A stretch of DNA of 64,000 bases from positions 620,001 through 684,000 of the forward strand of contig OZ024851.1 of NCBI GenBank assembly GCA_964017145.1, in the 5' to 3' direction. Origin of the DNA: Agrocybe praecox. Taxonomy: Eukaryota > Basidiomycota > Agaricomycetes > Agaricales > Agrocybaceae. The notes under the pieces were generated by a model, which saw nothing but the letters and a program-made list of their open reading frames with translations, was not told where the DNA came from and did no database searches. Shown piece by piece: positions 10,706 to 22,771 of the stretch (the first letter of the stretch is position 1; each line of letters starts with the position of its first letter). Made by a program: the position numbers and the translations under genes.

Positions 10706-13700
10706 CTACAACCTCATGATCAATTGCTTGATACCCGACATCCATAAACCAATATCATCTGTTTGTGATCCACGAGTGAGGAGTTCGACATGAATGGCTA
10801 ATGCGGCTGGTCGATCATGCGCGTCCATCGCTATATTATAAAACATTAACAACCATCTTAAAAGAATTGTAGAAAATATATTCTAACCTCGTGTGAGGAC
10901 AGTAAGCTGGTCAACCACGGGACGGGAGAGCGTCTCGCAGTTCAAGGCATCGAAAAGAGGATTAATTCTTTTCTCGAGGTCGTCCACCAGTCGCTTTTGG
11001 TTTGGCTGCATAAAATGACAAGAAGTCAGGTATAACTTTCTCCATTACATAACGATGAGAAAGGACGCACAGGAATAGTCTGCCTCATAGTGTTCAGATG
11101 CTGTGTGATGCTGTTATAGGCATCTTGGGCATAGTCCGGAATATGACTCCGGTCTCCAACGGCTAAAAATAAAGAGTAATTAGGATTCCTATACTCGACA
11201 GAAATAAACAGTGTTTGACGCACGATATTTGGGTGGAGGAGGTTGCGCACGGGCAGGGGCTGCTCTAGATGCGACACGAGGTTGACCCGGTGGGCCTCCT
11301 GGGGGTGAAGGACCTCCTTGCTGTTGAGCTGGCGCAGGAGGTTGCTGCAGCAGCTGTGGCGGACCAGGCCTTTGCTGCTGCATCCCTTGAGGAGGTCCGT
11401 AAAGACCAGGAGGAGGCTGCGATTGTGAAGGTGCGTGTGCAGAGGGTCCGAATGGTCCGGCTTGCGAAGGATTAGGAGCGTAAGGATTGTTTTGAGGCGG
11501 TTGTCCCTGAACCTGTCCTGGTGGCAGTGGGCGGTTAAATTGTCCTTGACCAGGAGGAGGCGTAGTTCCAGACCCAGAGGGCCCTCTTGATGCAACAGGA
11601 GGTGCATACTGGCTTGGGGTGGGTTGTCTGGGAGGAGGCATGCCTTGAGGAGGCGACATTAACCTAGTTGGTGGCTGTACACCTCCAAGTGTTGATGGTG
11701 GCCTGCTTCCAGTGGGTGGGAAGACACCAGCTGAAGGAGGGCCTGGTCTGTGTCCTTGTGGAGGTGGGGCACCGACCGATCCTCCGCGATTGACGCTACC
11801 TGGTCTGGGAGGGGGTGGTAAAGTAGCGGATGGTTGACCCATGTAAGGCGAAGCAGAAGGGGAAAATCCAGGGGTCGCCGGCACGCCCGCGTTCGGGAAT
11901 GGCGACGTGATAGCAGCTGGCTTACTGAGATTCAATGCTGCAGGAGCACGGCCTACTGGGGCGACCTCTGGGGCATCGTTCCATCCACCAGCCGCACGTC
12001 TAGACGGAGGGGGGTGCGTCGAAGGGGTGCCGTTGGCAGCACGTGGAGGTGCCATCGCATTTGGTGCTGGCGGCGGGGGAGGCTGGGCACGGAATTGAGG
12101 TTGTTGAGGTTGCCCTTGAGATTGAACCGGAGCATAAGGATTGTATGCCGAGGGCTGTTGCTGTTGTGGCTGCTGCTGCACTGAAGGACCGTATAGATTG
12201 TTAACAGGCGGGTATACTTGGTGTGATGCAAGAGGATTAACAGGTTTCTGCTGCTGTTGGATAGGTGTGGTGTAGGTATTGGTATTGTATCCGTATGCAG
12301 GAGCTCGGGTAGTAGCTGCGACTGGTGCTCGAGTAGCAGTGGCAGTTATAGTTGCTGCTGGTATCTTTGAAGTACTGGCCACAGAACCGGGTGCAGCAGC
12401 TTGTACCAGACGTTTCCTCTCTGCGTCCAAATCCAAACGCTCATTCTTGCCCTTGTATGCCTCAGGCGTCAACTTCAGGAAGTCAACGGCCTCTTTCACC
12501 AGACCTTGCGCGCAAAGGAGTTCTGCGTACTCAAAGTATCTGTCATACAGCGGTGCAAGTTTATAATCGCTGGTCGTCGTCTGTAATGCCTCGTCCTTAT
12601 AGGCTGTTGCGGCACGGAAAACGGTCACTTTCTCGATGAAAGTCTGCAAGGCGTGGGCATGAGCCGAGTAGTAAGACCCAATCCTATCTTGCGCATCGAT
12701 GAGTGAATTTTCCTCTTGAACAAGTTCATCCGCCCAAATGCCGACCAGCCTCTCCAATCGTGCGGCAGCTAGGTAAGTCAAAGTGGCATTCTTCCTGAAG
12801 TTGTACGCCTCTTGTTCAACGTCCGCACTTCCATCTTCAGCACTCCTCTCAACGGCCAAGTTAAATTGCTCTTCCAATCTTCTACCAAGCTGCTCAGCAA
12901 GGCCAGAGAACTCCACTTGTGAGGCAAATGTGCATATAACGACAAAAATCTCTCGCCATTCCTGCAGGTCAGCATTCTGCACGATATCGCTGAGGTCATT
13001 GGACACAATGGACTGCAAGAGACGAAGGTATGGCTGCGCCGTCGTTTGACGCTCGAAATAGGCCTTCTGGGTGCGGTGGAGCAGATCAGATCCTCCACGG
13101 ACGGCGAGGAGAATGGCATCTGCAAAACGGTCCGCAGATAGACACAGTGAAACCGCACTTTCGAAGTCTCCAAGGACCAAAGCTTTGGTCACAAGTCTAT
13201 CCACGTCGGACTCGTCGGTGGGATATATTCTGAAGCTGTTGCTCCTGGGTATTTCCGAAGTGATAGAAGATGGACCAGATCCGATGGTAGCTGCGACCGA
13301 CGAGTCCAAACCGTAATTTGTATGAGGAACAAGAACAGCATGTGATTCACCATCTTCCTGTGAGACGCCAACAGTATTGAAGAAGTCGTGCTGAGGTGTT
13401 CCTGGGATATCGTCACCAAATAGGCTGGGAGCTGTGGTGGCTGATCCTTCATCCTCTGGCTGTGCGGATGTGGTGCTAGCATCGACATCAGATGGTGCCG
13501 GCTCATCGAAAGCTGCTACATTGTTGGAACTGGATTCGTCACCGGTATCACTTCGATCGGATGGGATTTCTTGACTTTGGCTCTCTGGTTCCGCGAAAGA
13601 CACGACGGACTCGTGTGGTTTGTCATATAATGTGGTATCCTCAACTTGCGTCTTGGCCTCGGAAGATACTTTGAGGTTCTCCACGGCCTCTGCAACACGG

Positions 13701-15552
13701 GCAGCAATTTCCTCCTTGGAGAACCCAAGTAGTGTAACTAGCTCATTCCTCGAGTTTGCCTTGAATAAGCTCAACAATGCTGCCCAGCCTTCGCCGGTTG
13801 TTGTCTCTCCCTCTGTTTTGCCTTCCGCGAAGGCTTTGAGGTCATCATTAGCGATAGCAGCCTGCAGCTGTTGTGCCCGCTCCACCAATTGGTCCTCGGT
13901 GACAACCTTCCTAAGGTGTACCACGCTACTTTGCGGCTTTCCTTGGGCAGAGGTCAAATTGGAGACAGTAACTAGCTGACCACCAAAGCCGAACGACGAA
14001 GAAGCAGGGCGACGAAGCCATTTCGGCGGTTGTTTCAAGGATAGAGTATTTTGTTGCTGAGATGCTGAGCGAGTGAAGCCGGGGGCATCGAAAATGTCTG
14101 AACCATCGGCGCGTGGTGCAGCAGCTTTCGTGTCGGCTGTTGACTCATTCGTGGATTGTAAAGAGTGGATGCCAATAGTGCCATCAAAGAAGGCGGTTGC
14201 AAGCATATCTGGGTTGCGAGGGCACCAATCGACTTGGAACGCCCAATTATCAGCAGAAGGAAGCTAGGAATGTTATGATTGGCAGCAGGTCAATGACAAT
14301 GCGATTATCGTATGTATCAACTTACCTCGCCAATAACTTCAGATGTCTGAGGGTTCCAGCATAGAGCCCTATTGTCTTTACCGCAAGAAAGAAGCAGATC
14401 TGCATCTTGCTTGCACCAAGAAAGCGACAAAACGCCTTTCTCGTGTCCGGTGAGAATCTGCGACAGAGTCAGAAAAGATCAACACCAGATGGAGAGAAGG
14501 GTCGACCTTTTCTGGCGCACGAGCGTTACGCAGATCCCATACCATGATAATTGGGGACGAGTCATCTTCAGACGCAGTAACTACCCTGGTTGCCTGAAGA
14601 ACCGGTCAAAGAATTATCAAAATTGAAAAATAAGTTGGGCGCACGTTATCAGGATGCCATGCAATGTCACTCATTCCTCTCCTGCCGCCAACACCCATAC
14701 CGGCTCCAGGACCACTCGTTCCTGCCAAAGTACCCGCCCCTCCACCATACGCCAGAGCGACTACTTCGCGCTTTCCTCTCAAATCCCAGACGACGGTGTA
14801 ACCTGTACTACTCGCGCCAGCGAGCACGTATTGCACTTGTTGATTCCATGCAACCGAAGTTATCTCGTCAAGCTTTGAGCTTCGTTGTCCAGGGGTAGGA
14901 GAATAAGGCTTGCTTGGATCTTTCAAATCCCATATGTAGACCTGATGTATTTTAAGTAGCAAGAAATAGGGGATTGACATTCTCGATTCTTACCTCGCCA
15001 CCAATACCACCTGAAGCAAGGAGATTATTTTGGATAGGGTTAAAATCCAAGCCACGAACAGGCCCTGTATGTGTCGTATTTCGCAAAATAAGAGATTCTG
15101 CAGAACTACAAGATGTTAATTACGCCATTACACGTCGTATCTTATTCAAGTCCACGTACCTCGCCCCGGCAAGAATTCTGGAAGGATCCCACAACGCCAA
15201 CTCCCCATTCTCCAAGCCTGCAGCAATGATTCCGTGTGGGCGACTAGAATCTACATGGCCCCACGCCAGTCGGTTGAATCTGAATGATCAACCTTAAGCT
15301 GGACGCCAATTGCGGATAAACTGGAACACACCTGGCAGTATCCTTAACACTCCCTTTAGGTCCATGTCCACCTTCAATACCCAGATCGAATTCATCTTTG
15401 TCGAGGAAATCAGGAGACCAGATTTCTAGCTGGCTCTCGTTACTAAATGATTCGTCTAAGGCTCCCGCAACTGTTCCCGTGGCCAGCAAAGGGAGGGCCG
15501 CCGCAGGCGACCATGCAAATGTCGATGTTCTATGGATTTCCTTTAATTTCAT
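10706..15552 (-). CDS. SEC31: COPII outer coat protein Sec31 (1447 aa)
   Basis: Sec31 pairs with Sec13 to build the outer cage of COPII vesicles leaving the endoplasmic reticulum. Ten exons: 15332-15552, 15160-15279, 14994-15105, 14645-14941, 14507-14593, 14326-14457, 11224-14263, 11071-11162, 10888-11005 and 10706-10830; total 4344 nt in frame. Residues 1 to about 330 are WD40 repeats ('TFAWSP', '[19 protein letters not shown]', '[16 protein letters not shown]'). The helical ACE1 region follows ('[19 protein letters not shown]'), then a long Pro/Gln-rich segment expected to bind Sec23, then a C-terminal helical domain ending '[14 protein letters not shown]'. All parts of a full Sec31 are present. 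It is divergent from the gene at 16135. Confidence 0.95.
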
Positions 15553-16134
15553 GGTATATGGAGAGAAATAAGCTGCTAAAACCCGTTCTCGTCATACGTA
15601 CTTGAGTGACACGTTGGAATGGCGCACACCTGCCCTAAACGTAATCACGTGTTTTAGGCACTGAGCATTGAGGCGCTTAAAGTTGATGTCCAGACTTTGG
15701 TCTTGCACAAGTATCGCAAGTCGGAATTGAATCGATAGCAGTGTGCGTTTATGTAGAACAATCTTATTTTTCACTTTTGAAACCTGACCTTCTTTATCGC
15801 TTATTGCCGCTCAAGCCGAATTTCAGGGATTCTGAGTTCGAAACCATTATGACTCCGCCTAACCTTTCCCATTCCAGATGTGTGTGTCCATTAAGGAGAA
15901 TCATCAGATTCCTCCACGCTTTGTTTCGCCTTAAGTCTGTGAAAGTACTTTTGTTTCCTCGCAGGCTCTTTCTTTTAACCCGGGGGAGACCTAGAAACAG
16001 CCTCGGCATCAAATTTGTATAATTTTTTCACGCGGATCGTTAAGAATCAGGTGCTTTACCCCCTGTCACTCATTGGGTTTACTCTTTACCCCAACGACAG
16101 GCCTATTTTTTTTTTGCTCTAACGCAGAGGAATT
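15553..16134. promoter_or_regulatory. Divergent promoter region
   Basis: 582 bp between the SEC31 start and the start of the plus-strand gene at 16135. A T-rich run lies at 16108-16117 just before the plus-strand start. Short open frames here have no recognisable features. Confidence 0.4.
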
Positions 16135-17673
16135 ATGGCAAGCACCTTTTCATGGACCGACACGCTCCAAATTGCTTTCACTTCTTGTCTGCCTTGTATC
16201 AAGCCTGTAGCAGACATTGGGGAACTGCCTTCGTCCTCGCAGCAGCATTTGGACCCCACAGCTAACCGGATACCACGGGCTCGCCATGATGAGCTGCAAG
16301 GTCTTCTTATGGATCCAGAAACCGATGGGGAAGCAGAGACGATGTCATTGCATTCGAATCCCGGAAATTCAAGACGAGGCAAGAACAAGAAACGCAAGTC
16401 AAAGAGGCTTAACAACAATGGTTCCAACAATCCTCGCTCGATAACACTCTTCGGATATTCTCTCTTTGGGACACCCGTTGGCGGAGGCGTCCAGCTACCT
16501 GACGACGGTGAAGATGCTCTGTACGCCGACTCGCGCCATCGACCTCGTCAAGATAGTCTGGCGCCTAGCACGATTCTTACGACACATTCAAGCAGTACAT
16601 TCGACTCTGACGCGGCCCCGCTCGAGTCAGCTGTTATTGACGCCTTATCTTCGCCCACAGCTGTTGCTGCAGCGGCTCTAGCCTCGGCCTCAGCCGAAGC
16701 GCAGCGACAAAAAGAGAAAGAGGAACGGAGACAGAGGAGGCGGGAAAAGAAGGAGATGAAGCGACTTGCAGAAGCTTTGGCAATGGAACGCGGCGGAGAT
16801 GACGGAGATTTTGAAGGCTTCCAAGGAAGCGGTGGTTTGTCCCAGTCGCCATCCGGGTACCCACGTATCCCCGACTCGATGCGTACAGGCGGTACAACTG
16901 CCTCTGACTCTGGATCAGGTTCTGCCAAAGGCGGATTTGGTCAATTTGTCTCGGCTCCAAAGACTCGTCAAAACTTGGACGATGAAGACGACGAAGCAGC
17001 GGACCTAGACGGTGGTTTATATGCCAGTAAAGCCCGCCTTGACGGGCAGACAAACAATGGGTCAGACTCTCGTAGCCGAACCTCCGCCTCTGTTAGTGAA
17101 CGAGACAGAGAAAGAGACCGGGGTGCACATCACTTCCCTGATCCCCGCAATGTTCTCGCTCGTGTTCATCACTCACACTCCCATTCTTTATCTCAGTCCT
17201 CTTCATCACGTCTGAACTCACCTTTGCAAGCTCAGTTCCAACCCCAACCTCAGGCTCGGGGTGATCTTACCATTGCGGACTTGAGACCACGTTCCAAGTC
17301 CAAATCATCCCGCTCCAAATCCGCAAACAAATCACATTCATCCTCTGCCAAATCGTCCACCACTGCTTCCGAGTCCCCTTCGATACCCTCTCCCCTTTCG
17401 CCAAACTTCCCGGCTGCCATACAGCAAGTTGTCAGCCCTAGCACAATTGAACAGGGACAAGGATTCTTCGATCTGGAAGACGAAGAACTTCCCCAACCTC
17501 AGACCATATCAGTTGTCAAACCAAGCACGGAATTCCCAAGTACGCATATAGGAAGGGGAGGTTTCCCTATCACAGGATTTGGCAATGCCACTGGTGGAAA
17601 ACGCACTAGAGATTTTGGCGCATTTCTTGCTAGCAGGGGAGACGACGATCATGGCGTCGTTGATGGCCCTTAA
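16135..17673 (+). CDS. Intronless disordered protein of unknown function (512 aa)
   Basis: A single uninterrupted frame in a region where most genes have introns. I do not recognise a family. The N-terminus is the most ordered part, with a Cys pair in 'FTSCLPCIKP' near residues 15-24 and a hydrophobic patch in 'RSITLFGYSLFG' near 102-113. A basic tract ('RRGKNKKRKSKR', about 80-91) could be a nuclear localisation signal. Around 190-225 lies an Ala-rich then highly charged helix ('KEKEERRQRRREKKEMKR'), probably a coiled coil. The rest is Ser-rich and disordered, with a Ser/Lys/Arg stretch near 385-405. No signal peptide or membrane helix. The first ATG after the stop is used as start. Confidence 0.72.
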   Translation: MASTFSWTDTLQIAFTSCLPCIKPVADIGELPSSSQQHLDPTANRIPRARHDELQGLLMDPETDGEAETMSLHSNPGNSRRGKNKKRKSKRLNNNGSNNPRSITLFGYSLFGTPVGGGVQLPDDGEDALYADSRHRPRQDSLAPSTILTTHSSSTFDSDAAPLESAVIDALSSPTAVAAAALASASAEAQRQKEKEERRQRRREKKEMKRLAEALAMERGGDDGDFEGFQGSGGLSQSPSGYPRIPDSMRTGGTTASDSGSGSAKGGFGQFVSAPKTRQNLDDEDDEAADLDGGLYASKARLDGQTNNGSDSRSRTSASVSERDRERDRGAHHFPDPRNVLARVHHSHSHSLSQSSSSRLNSPLQAQFQPQPQARGDLTIADLRPRSKSKSSRSKSANKSHSSSAKSSTTASESPSIPSPLSPNFPAAIQQVVSPSTIEQGQGFFDLEDEELPQPQTISVVKPSTEFPSTHIGRGGFPITGFGNATGGKRTRDFGAFLASRGDDDHGVVDGP

Positions 17674-18306
17674 AATGACCGAATACGTCCGCCCTCAACC
17701 CCATACTTGATACCATGACATCGACATCCGTCAAATCGGTTACCGTTCTTCGATCTTCGATCTTTCCTGTCATTCATCCAAGTCCTTGAACGACATCTTC
17801 TAAACTTTGTGGACCGAGATACCCACCCTATCTTTTTCAAACCTTCTTGTGACACATGGTGCTCCAGGAACATTTCATTCCCTGATCTTTATTCCCTTTT
17901 TCTTCCCTGTGCCTTTCTCCAGGAATAACGACTTATTATACGACATTTAATGAGCAACGCTATTTTGTAATGAAAAACAAATATCATGGCACCTTTTTTC
18001 GTGTTTGCCACCGAAGTTGCACGACCATCAGGTTTCTGCGACGTCTGGAACAAGACGCTCGTCAGTCAAGCAACGACAACGAAAAGATCTTCCCATTCGG
18101 TATTGCTCCCCCTGTCCTGTTGCGATAATGTTTTTAGATGAATCGACTACGACAAACAGCGTACACGTCTCAATTCGGGACCTGACAATCACATATGTGT
18201 TAGGCTAATTGTACAGTGCTATCAAACCGCCATACTAGCTGGCCGCCCAAGAAATTTAGAAAGAAAAAAATGTCCTCCCGCATGTAACCAGGTAAGATTT
18301 CCTGCT
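17674..18306. other. Convergent 3' intergenic spacer at the border of the array
   Basis: 633 bp between the stop of the 512-aa gene and the stop of the first receptor-array member. This is the boundary between the conserved block on the left and the accessory array on the right. No gene, RNA or repeat was recognised. Confidence 0.45.
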
Positions 18307-19331
18307 TTACCGTGCATAGAAAACAGGCCCTGACGCAACCGACCTAGTCTCTGCTTCTGCTACTTCAGTTTGCGGACGTGGCCAAAGTGCACTGATCCAA
18401 GATGCGCCTGATGTGTTAGATGATCATTAGTCTTTGAATAAACAATACCCACGTTGTTGAACGTTGATGGTTGAAACGTACCGGACTTTGTCTGCCTCTC
18501 TGCTGGATATCCCTCTTCAAGGATTCTTGGGCTCGCATATCCCCTGAATTGCATGTCACTGATACTGCTCTCGGTAGATGCCATCATCTTTTCCTCTCGC
18601 TCTTGTTCTTGTTGGCGCAACTTGTGGGCCCGTTTCTTCTTCCCGAGGAAGAAGAAAATAACGCATAGGAGAATGACGAAGGACAGAGTGCCTAGGATTA
18701 CAGCGATGATTCCGTCTAATGAAACTCCAGGGTTACCACGTTGTTCGTGTCCGGGGTCTTGTTCGTGTCCGGAGTCCGGGCTCGATGAGGGCTTTGTCTC
18801 TGGCATAGACGAAGTTGAAGGCGGCGAAACATCCTCAGGATCGGGGGAGATTGCTGCGGCAAGCGATGAATCGGAGTCCACTTTGATATAATCCAAGAAA
18901 AGGGAGCCCTTGCTCTGGACTGTTATAACCAGCGTGTGGCTTACGTTTGGAGCCAAGCGACTTGCTTGAAAAAATGATGTGTTCGATTGTGTCGTATTTT
19001 GGAATAGAATCGGTTGAAATGTGGTTTGCGGGCCATTGTCGATACTATAGAGCGATATAGGCGAAGGGATATGATGGTTAATCGCATCCTGATCAACACT
19101 CGGCACCGTGCCAAACACTGTGATACTCGTCCCTAAGGTCCATTCAGCCTTACTGGCACTGAAAACCTTTTGTATTCTCTTACCATTGAAAATGAGAGTC
19201 GCATTGGCACCTGGCGTATTGCATCCTGAAGTTGTGTGATTGAACTCCTGCGCATTTCCCCTCGATCTCCACATGCCCGGCGGTGAGTATATGATAAAAG
19301 GACTGCGATCATCGAAAATTGTGGAAGACAT
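18307..19331 (-). CDS. Array member A: single-pass membrane protein, VFYA tail (299 aa)
   Basis: Exons 19184-19331, 18482-19132 and 18307-18407; both introns are phase 1. Residues 1-135 form the predicted jelly-roll ectodomain from 'FDDRSPFIIYSPP' to 'GSLFLDYIKV', with six N-glycosylation sequons (near 31, 43, 49, 95, 100 and 112). A Pro/Ser stalk follows, then one membrane helix at about 190-212 and the basic 'GKKKRAHK', predicting an outside N-terminus and a cytoplasmic tail. The last exon gives 'ASWISALWPRPQ' and ends 'ETRSVASGPVFYAR'. No signal peptide is present. The 51-nt first intron (19133-19183) is in frame and open, so retention would insert 17 residues. Its ectodomain is nearly identical to that of member G, but stalk, helix and tail differ. 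Function unknown; sensing or adhesion is inferred. Confidence 0.82.
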
Positions 19332-19355
19332 GGAGAAAAAAAAGAAAAGTAGGAC

Positions 19356-19376
19356 TTATGAAGCACCAGTCTTCAT
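19356..19376 (-). promoter_or_regulatory. Conserved six-codon upstream ORF of array member A
   Basis: Reads M-K-T-G-A-S-stop and ends 24 nt before the main start at 19331. It lies about 70 bp downstream of a TATATA box at 19447-19452, so it should be within the mRNA leader. The equivalent ORF is present before members D, F, G, I, K and L. Confidence 0.55.
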
Positions 19377-20206
19377 ATGAGATTGAAAAGATCAAACGAA
19401 GGACGGCAAGTGCGGGGCTCGCTACAACGATTATCAAAACTTCGACTATATATGATTCTTAATCTATTATCAGGGGCTGAACGTCAAATTAGGTTTGGCA
19501 AATGATTAGCAACCAGTATAACACACCGTTACCACCTCGCAAAAAATCATTCATAACTGCGATAATTGTTGATGTCTCTCTGCGTGTCATACAACGCACT
19601 CCCGCATATCCAAAGGAAGGTACCTGAGACGGTTTCCTGATCTAACTGTGCAGTCTCCATTCGCCACTATCCATCGTGTCGTCGAATATCAGCATCAGAA
19701 TCAATCAGATATCTGACTGTCGTATAGTGGGCTATAGTGGGGTGTTGAAGAATAGATAAGATCAGTTAAACGATCATCAAGTAATGATGATTCAGTAGGA
19801 TTCAGTGCAATTTCCGGAATAGATTCCTGGCTGCTTCGTCGTAATATCGTAACAAGGTCACATGAATTGATCCGGCGTGAGACGACGAGCGTCTAAATTT
19901 ATGCGAGGAACATCTTCCACAGCTACAGAATAGTCCGCAGTAGGACTCTATCAAGGCTATTGAACAGTAAAAAAATGTATTAACCGCCCGGAGTCTTTAT
20001 GAACAGTTGATTTTCTCAAAATCTATATATTGTAATCTCAAAAATTCAAGTCTGACTCTACAAAGGTATACGAAAAGTAATGAACGCCAATGTTTGAGAG
20101 TTAGTTCTACTACTTCGCCTAAGTACTTTAAATCATATTGCGGGCGTCTAAATCAATGTTACCTGTCGTACTCCCAATCCGAATCATTGAAAACACTATT
20201 TGGAGT
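19377..20206. promoter_or_regulatory. Upstream region of array member A
   Basis: Contains a TATATA box (19447-19452) and, at about 19631-19720, the block shared with the upstream regions of members F, G and I (core at 19681-19712). The motif GCGTCTAAATTT at 19889-19900 recurs, with small changes, upstream of D, H and K. No gene was recognised. Confidence 0.45.
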
Positions 20207-21042
20207 TTATCCCATTTTAGTTAGAGACCTGTGGGAGTCACTCTCCACATGATAAACAGAGTATGCAGGAGGTAATGGGGGAGTATGGCGGTCTACTAGG
20301 ACGAAGGGCTCTATTTGCTGACTGGCTCTAGGATTCATGCCCTCTATTGCAGATTCTGTTAAGTGTCCATTTTTTCAAGTCAATATGAATTTCAAAAAGA
20401 TTATGTTTTTGTTCCTCGTACGTTTTCTCCGCCGGATAACTCGTCTTTGGATTGCCCAGATTATTGCAATTCCCAAGACCAAAAAGCAAATGGAACCGAC
20501 AATAGGACCGATTAATTTTCCATTGTTTTTAGATGTTGTCTGTGTTTTATTTCCTGTAGGCGGAGTGGACACCACAGTGGAAGTCACGGAAATAGAATCC
20601 AAATAAAACGATCCTTTGCTTTGAACGGTAATCACAAGTGTGTGGTTTACGTCTGGAGCTAGGTCGTTCATTTCGAAGAATGTCGCATTGTGTTGTGAGG
20701 TCTTGCTGGCTCGTACTTTACACATAGTCTGGGGACCACCGTCGATGGTATACGATGATTCAGATTCCGGTGACTGAGACCCTGTCTGCGCAATGCTCGA
20801 CACTTTGCCCGTGACTACAATGCTTGTTCCTGTATACTTTCTCAGTCTAGTACCACGGGTATATCGTTACATATGACATACGCACCGACAAATGTTAACG
20901 TAGCAGTTGAGTTTGGCATGTTCGACCGCACCAGTGTCTCGCGATATGCAAAAGAATCCGCCACCGTATGATTCCATTCACCCAAGTATGCGATGAAGGT
21001 GCTGCGGTCATCGAATACGGTGACTATGTACGACGTTGCCAT
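20207..21042 (-). CDS. Array member B: short single-pass membrane protein, PPxY tail (237 aa)
   Basis: Exons 20886-21042, 20422-20829 and 20207-20355, both introns phase 1, 714 nt in frame. The ectodomain is divergent but keeps the family pattern: 'FDDRSTFIAYLGEW' at the start, 'SSYTIDGGPQT' in the middle and 'HTLVITVQSKGSFYLDSI' at the end. The stalk is unusually short (about 25 residues, Thr/Asn-rich). One membrane helix ('IVGSICFLVLGIAIIWAI') is followed by 'QRRVIRRRK'. The last exon ends with 'TPPLPPAYSVYH', a PPxY motif embedded in a longer proline stretch. The conserved upstream ORF seen in other clade 1 members is missing. It is the smallest intact member. Confidence 0.75.
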
Positions 21043-21809
21043 TGCGTCAGAAACTGAAATAAAACGACGAAGAGCCTGTCTTCGAAGGAGTATTAGAACG
21101 CGATTTACAAAGATGGGCACCAGGCGAGGTGAAAACGAGGCAGGGCAATAGGGCATATATAATGTGTGAACATATCACTAAATCTAAACTGAGGTATTCA
21201 AGCTGGAATCAAACATATCTGTGGTGCTTTTGTACAAACTTTAGCCTAGCACAAGGTATATCAAAGTTGCCTGGTACAAATCCTTGTAAAAGCCAATACA
21301 TCTTGGTGAAGACTGTACTGCGTATGGTGATTCGGCAATGCGTTAGCGGCAGAATCTTTTGATACCATTGATGGGGTTGAACATCCACTCAACATATATT
21401 TTGTTTAGTCCTAATATCAGATGGTCTATTGTTGCTTTGTTTTTCAAACCAAAGCAACAGTTGATCATGAGTAGGGAGGATGTGATTTATACCACGATAT
21501 CGAAGGTCTTCGTCTTCGGAGAATTTTACAATTCTTCCGTGGGAAGCAACGTACTGCACCGACGCCGAAAGCGGTGCTCCCATATGAGTAACTCTGAGTA
21601 GATGGACTGAGGCTAAGACCGGATAAATTACAATTATATTTATCAATAGTTATATATACTACAAACGTACATACCAGTTAAATACTGGAGGTAACACCTA
21701 CAGCGTCCAGTTGCTAGCTTGCGGATATATCATGATGAAGTCAGTTCTTGAGTTTTAACTCAATATGCAGGTATCGAATAAAAAAGGGGAGTCAGATAAC
21801 TCAGGTCCC
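21043..21809. other. Intergenic region between array members B and C
   Basis: 767 bp upstream of member B and downstream of member C. Short open frames on both strands have no family features. I see no repeat or RNA gene. Confidence 0.4.
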
Positions 21810-22771
21810 TTATGAACAGCGACTCCAATGGGGGCGTACGGGCTCCAGTTTGAGATCATCAGTAGCAAAACTACTGTGAAACATCTTGGGGTTTTCAGTA
21901 GACATAGGCTGGCCATATTCGTAATCCAATGGATTCTGAGTTGGTTCCTCTCTTTTCTTCCATGGGTTCGAATAGAGCCTGACCATAAACTCATTTCGGA
22001 CTAGAAAGAAACAATCATTATTTCCAAAGTCGGAAGATACACAACGAAATAGTCCTCACATGTATTGGCCCTACGCTCCCTTCTTTTCTTAACCAGCCAC
22101 CAAATTGTAGCACCAAACAAGATTAATAGTGCCATACCTCCTAGTATGCTCCCGACGATGACTAAGGTACTAGCTGTGCTTGATTTTGTCCCAGGTGGCG
22201 ATTGATCCACTTCGGATGATGCTTCAGGAAGGTAGATGGTTTCAATAGCTGTAGTAGTCGCAGATTCTAGAGTGTATAGTTCTGTTACTGTAGTGGGTAA
22301 CGTGCTTGCATCGGTTGAGCGAGATTTGACTAATGTGACATTAATGTAATCCAGCCAGAAAGACCCGTTTACCAGCAAGGTAATATTAAGAATGTGGGGA
22401 CCGGGCGAGAGATGATTTTCCCGAAAGAAGAGCTGGCGATATTGAGAGCCGCCAGGTATAGGGGTAGCTGTATATATAGTGGGTTTTTCCTTATCGATTC
22501 TGTAGGAAGTTCTAGGAACCACTTCAGACGATTTCGGCCCAATCGTCCCCCATATACTGATGTCAGAGATGTCTACAGACGGGTTAAGCATACTTTGAAA
22601 AACAGCAATGAAGGGTTTGCCCCTCTTACCGGAAATATTAATGATTGCCATTGAACCAGCGATGGCTGTTAATGTAGTCGTGGAGTTGTATTCATTCGGG
22701 CTACCTTGTCGAGACCATGGGCCAATGTAGGTGATCGACTGGTCACGGTCATCAATGAAGTTGATGGACAT
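21810..22771 (-). CDS. Array member C: single-pass membrane protein with a distinct tail (281 aa)
   Basis: Exons 22630-22771, 22060-22572 and 21810-22000, phase-1 introns, 846 nt in frame. The start is the ATG giving 'MSINFIDDRDQSITYIGPW'. The ectodomain resembles clade 2 as much as clade 1: it has 'DDRD', 'ISIWGTIG', 'RTSYRIDKEKPT' and 'NGSFWLDYINV'. The stalk is Thr/Ser-rich. The helix 'TLVIVGSILGGMALLILFGATIWWLV' precedes 'KKRRERR'. The last exon encodes a tail unlike any other here ('DYEYGQPMSTENPK'), with no PPxY or VFYA motif. The first intron is 57 nt, in frame and stop-free. This copy may be an old lineage within the array. Confidence 0.76.

Noticed and set aside
18360..19331. Reading member A as a single unspliced 323-codon gene
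   Set aside because: The same first intron has stop codons in members I, K and L, and the conserved 'SVxSGPVFYA' end appears only after splicing the second intron.
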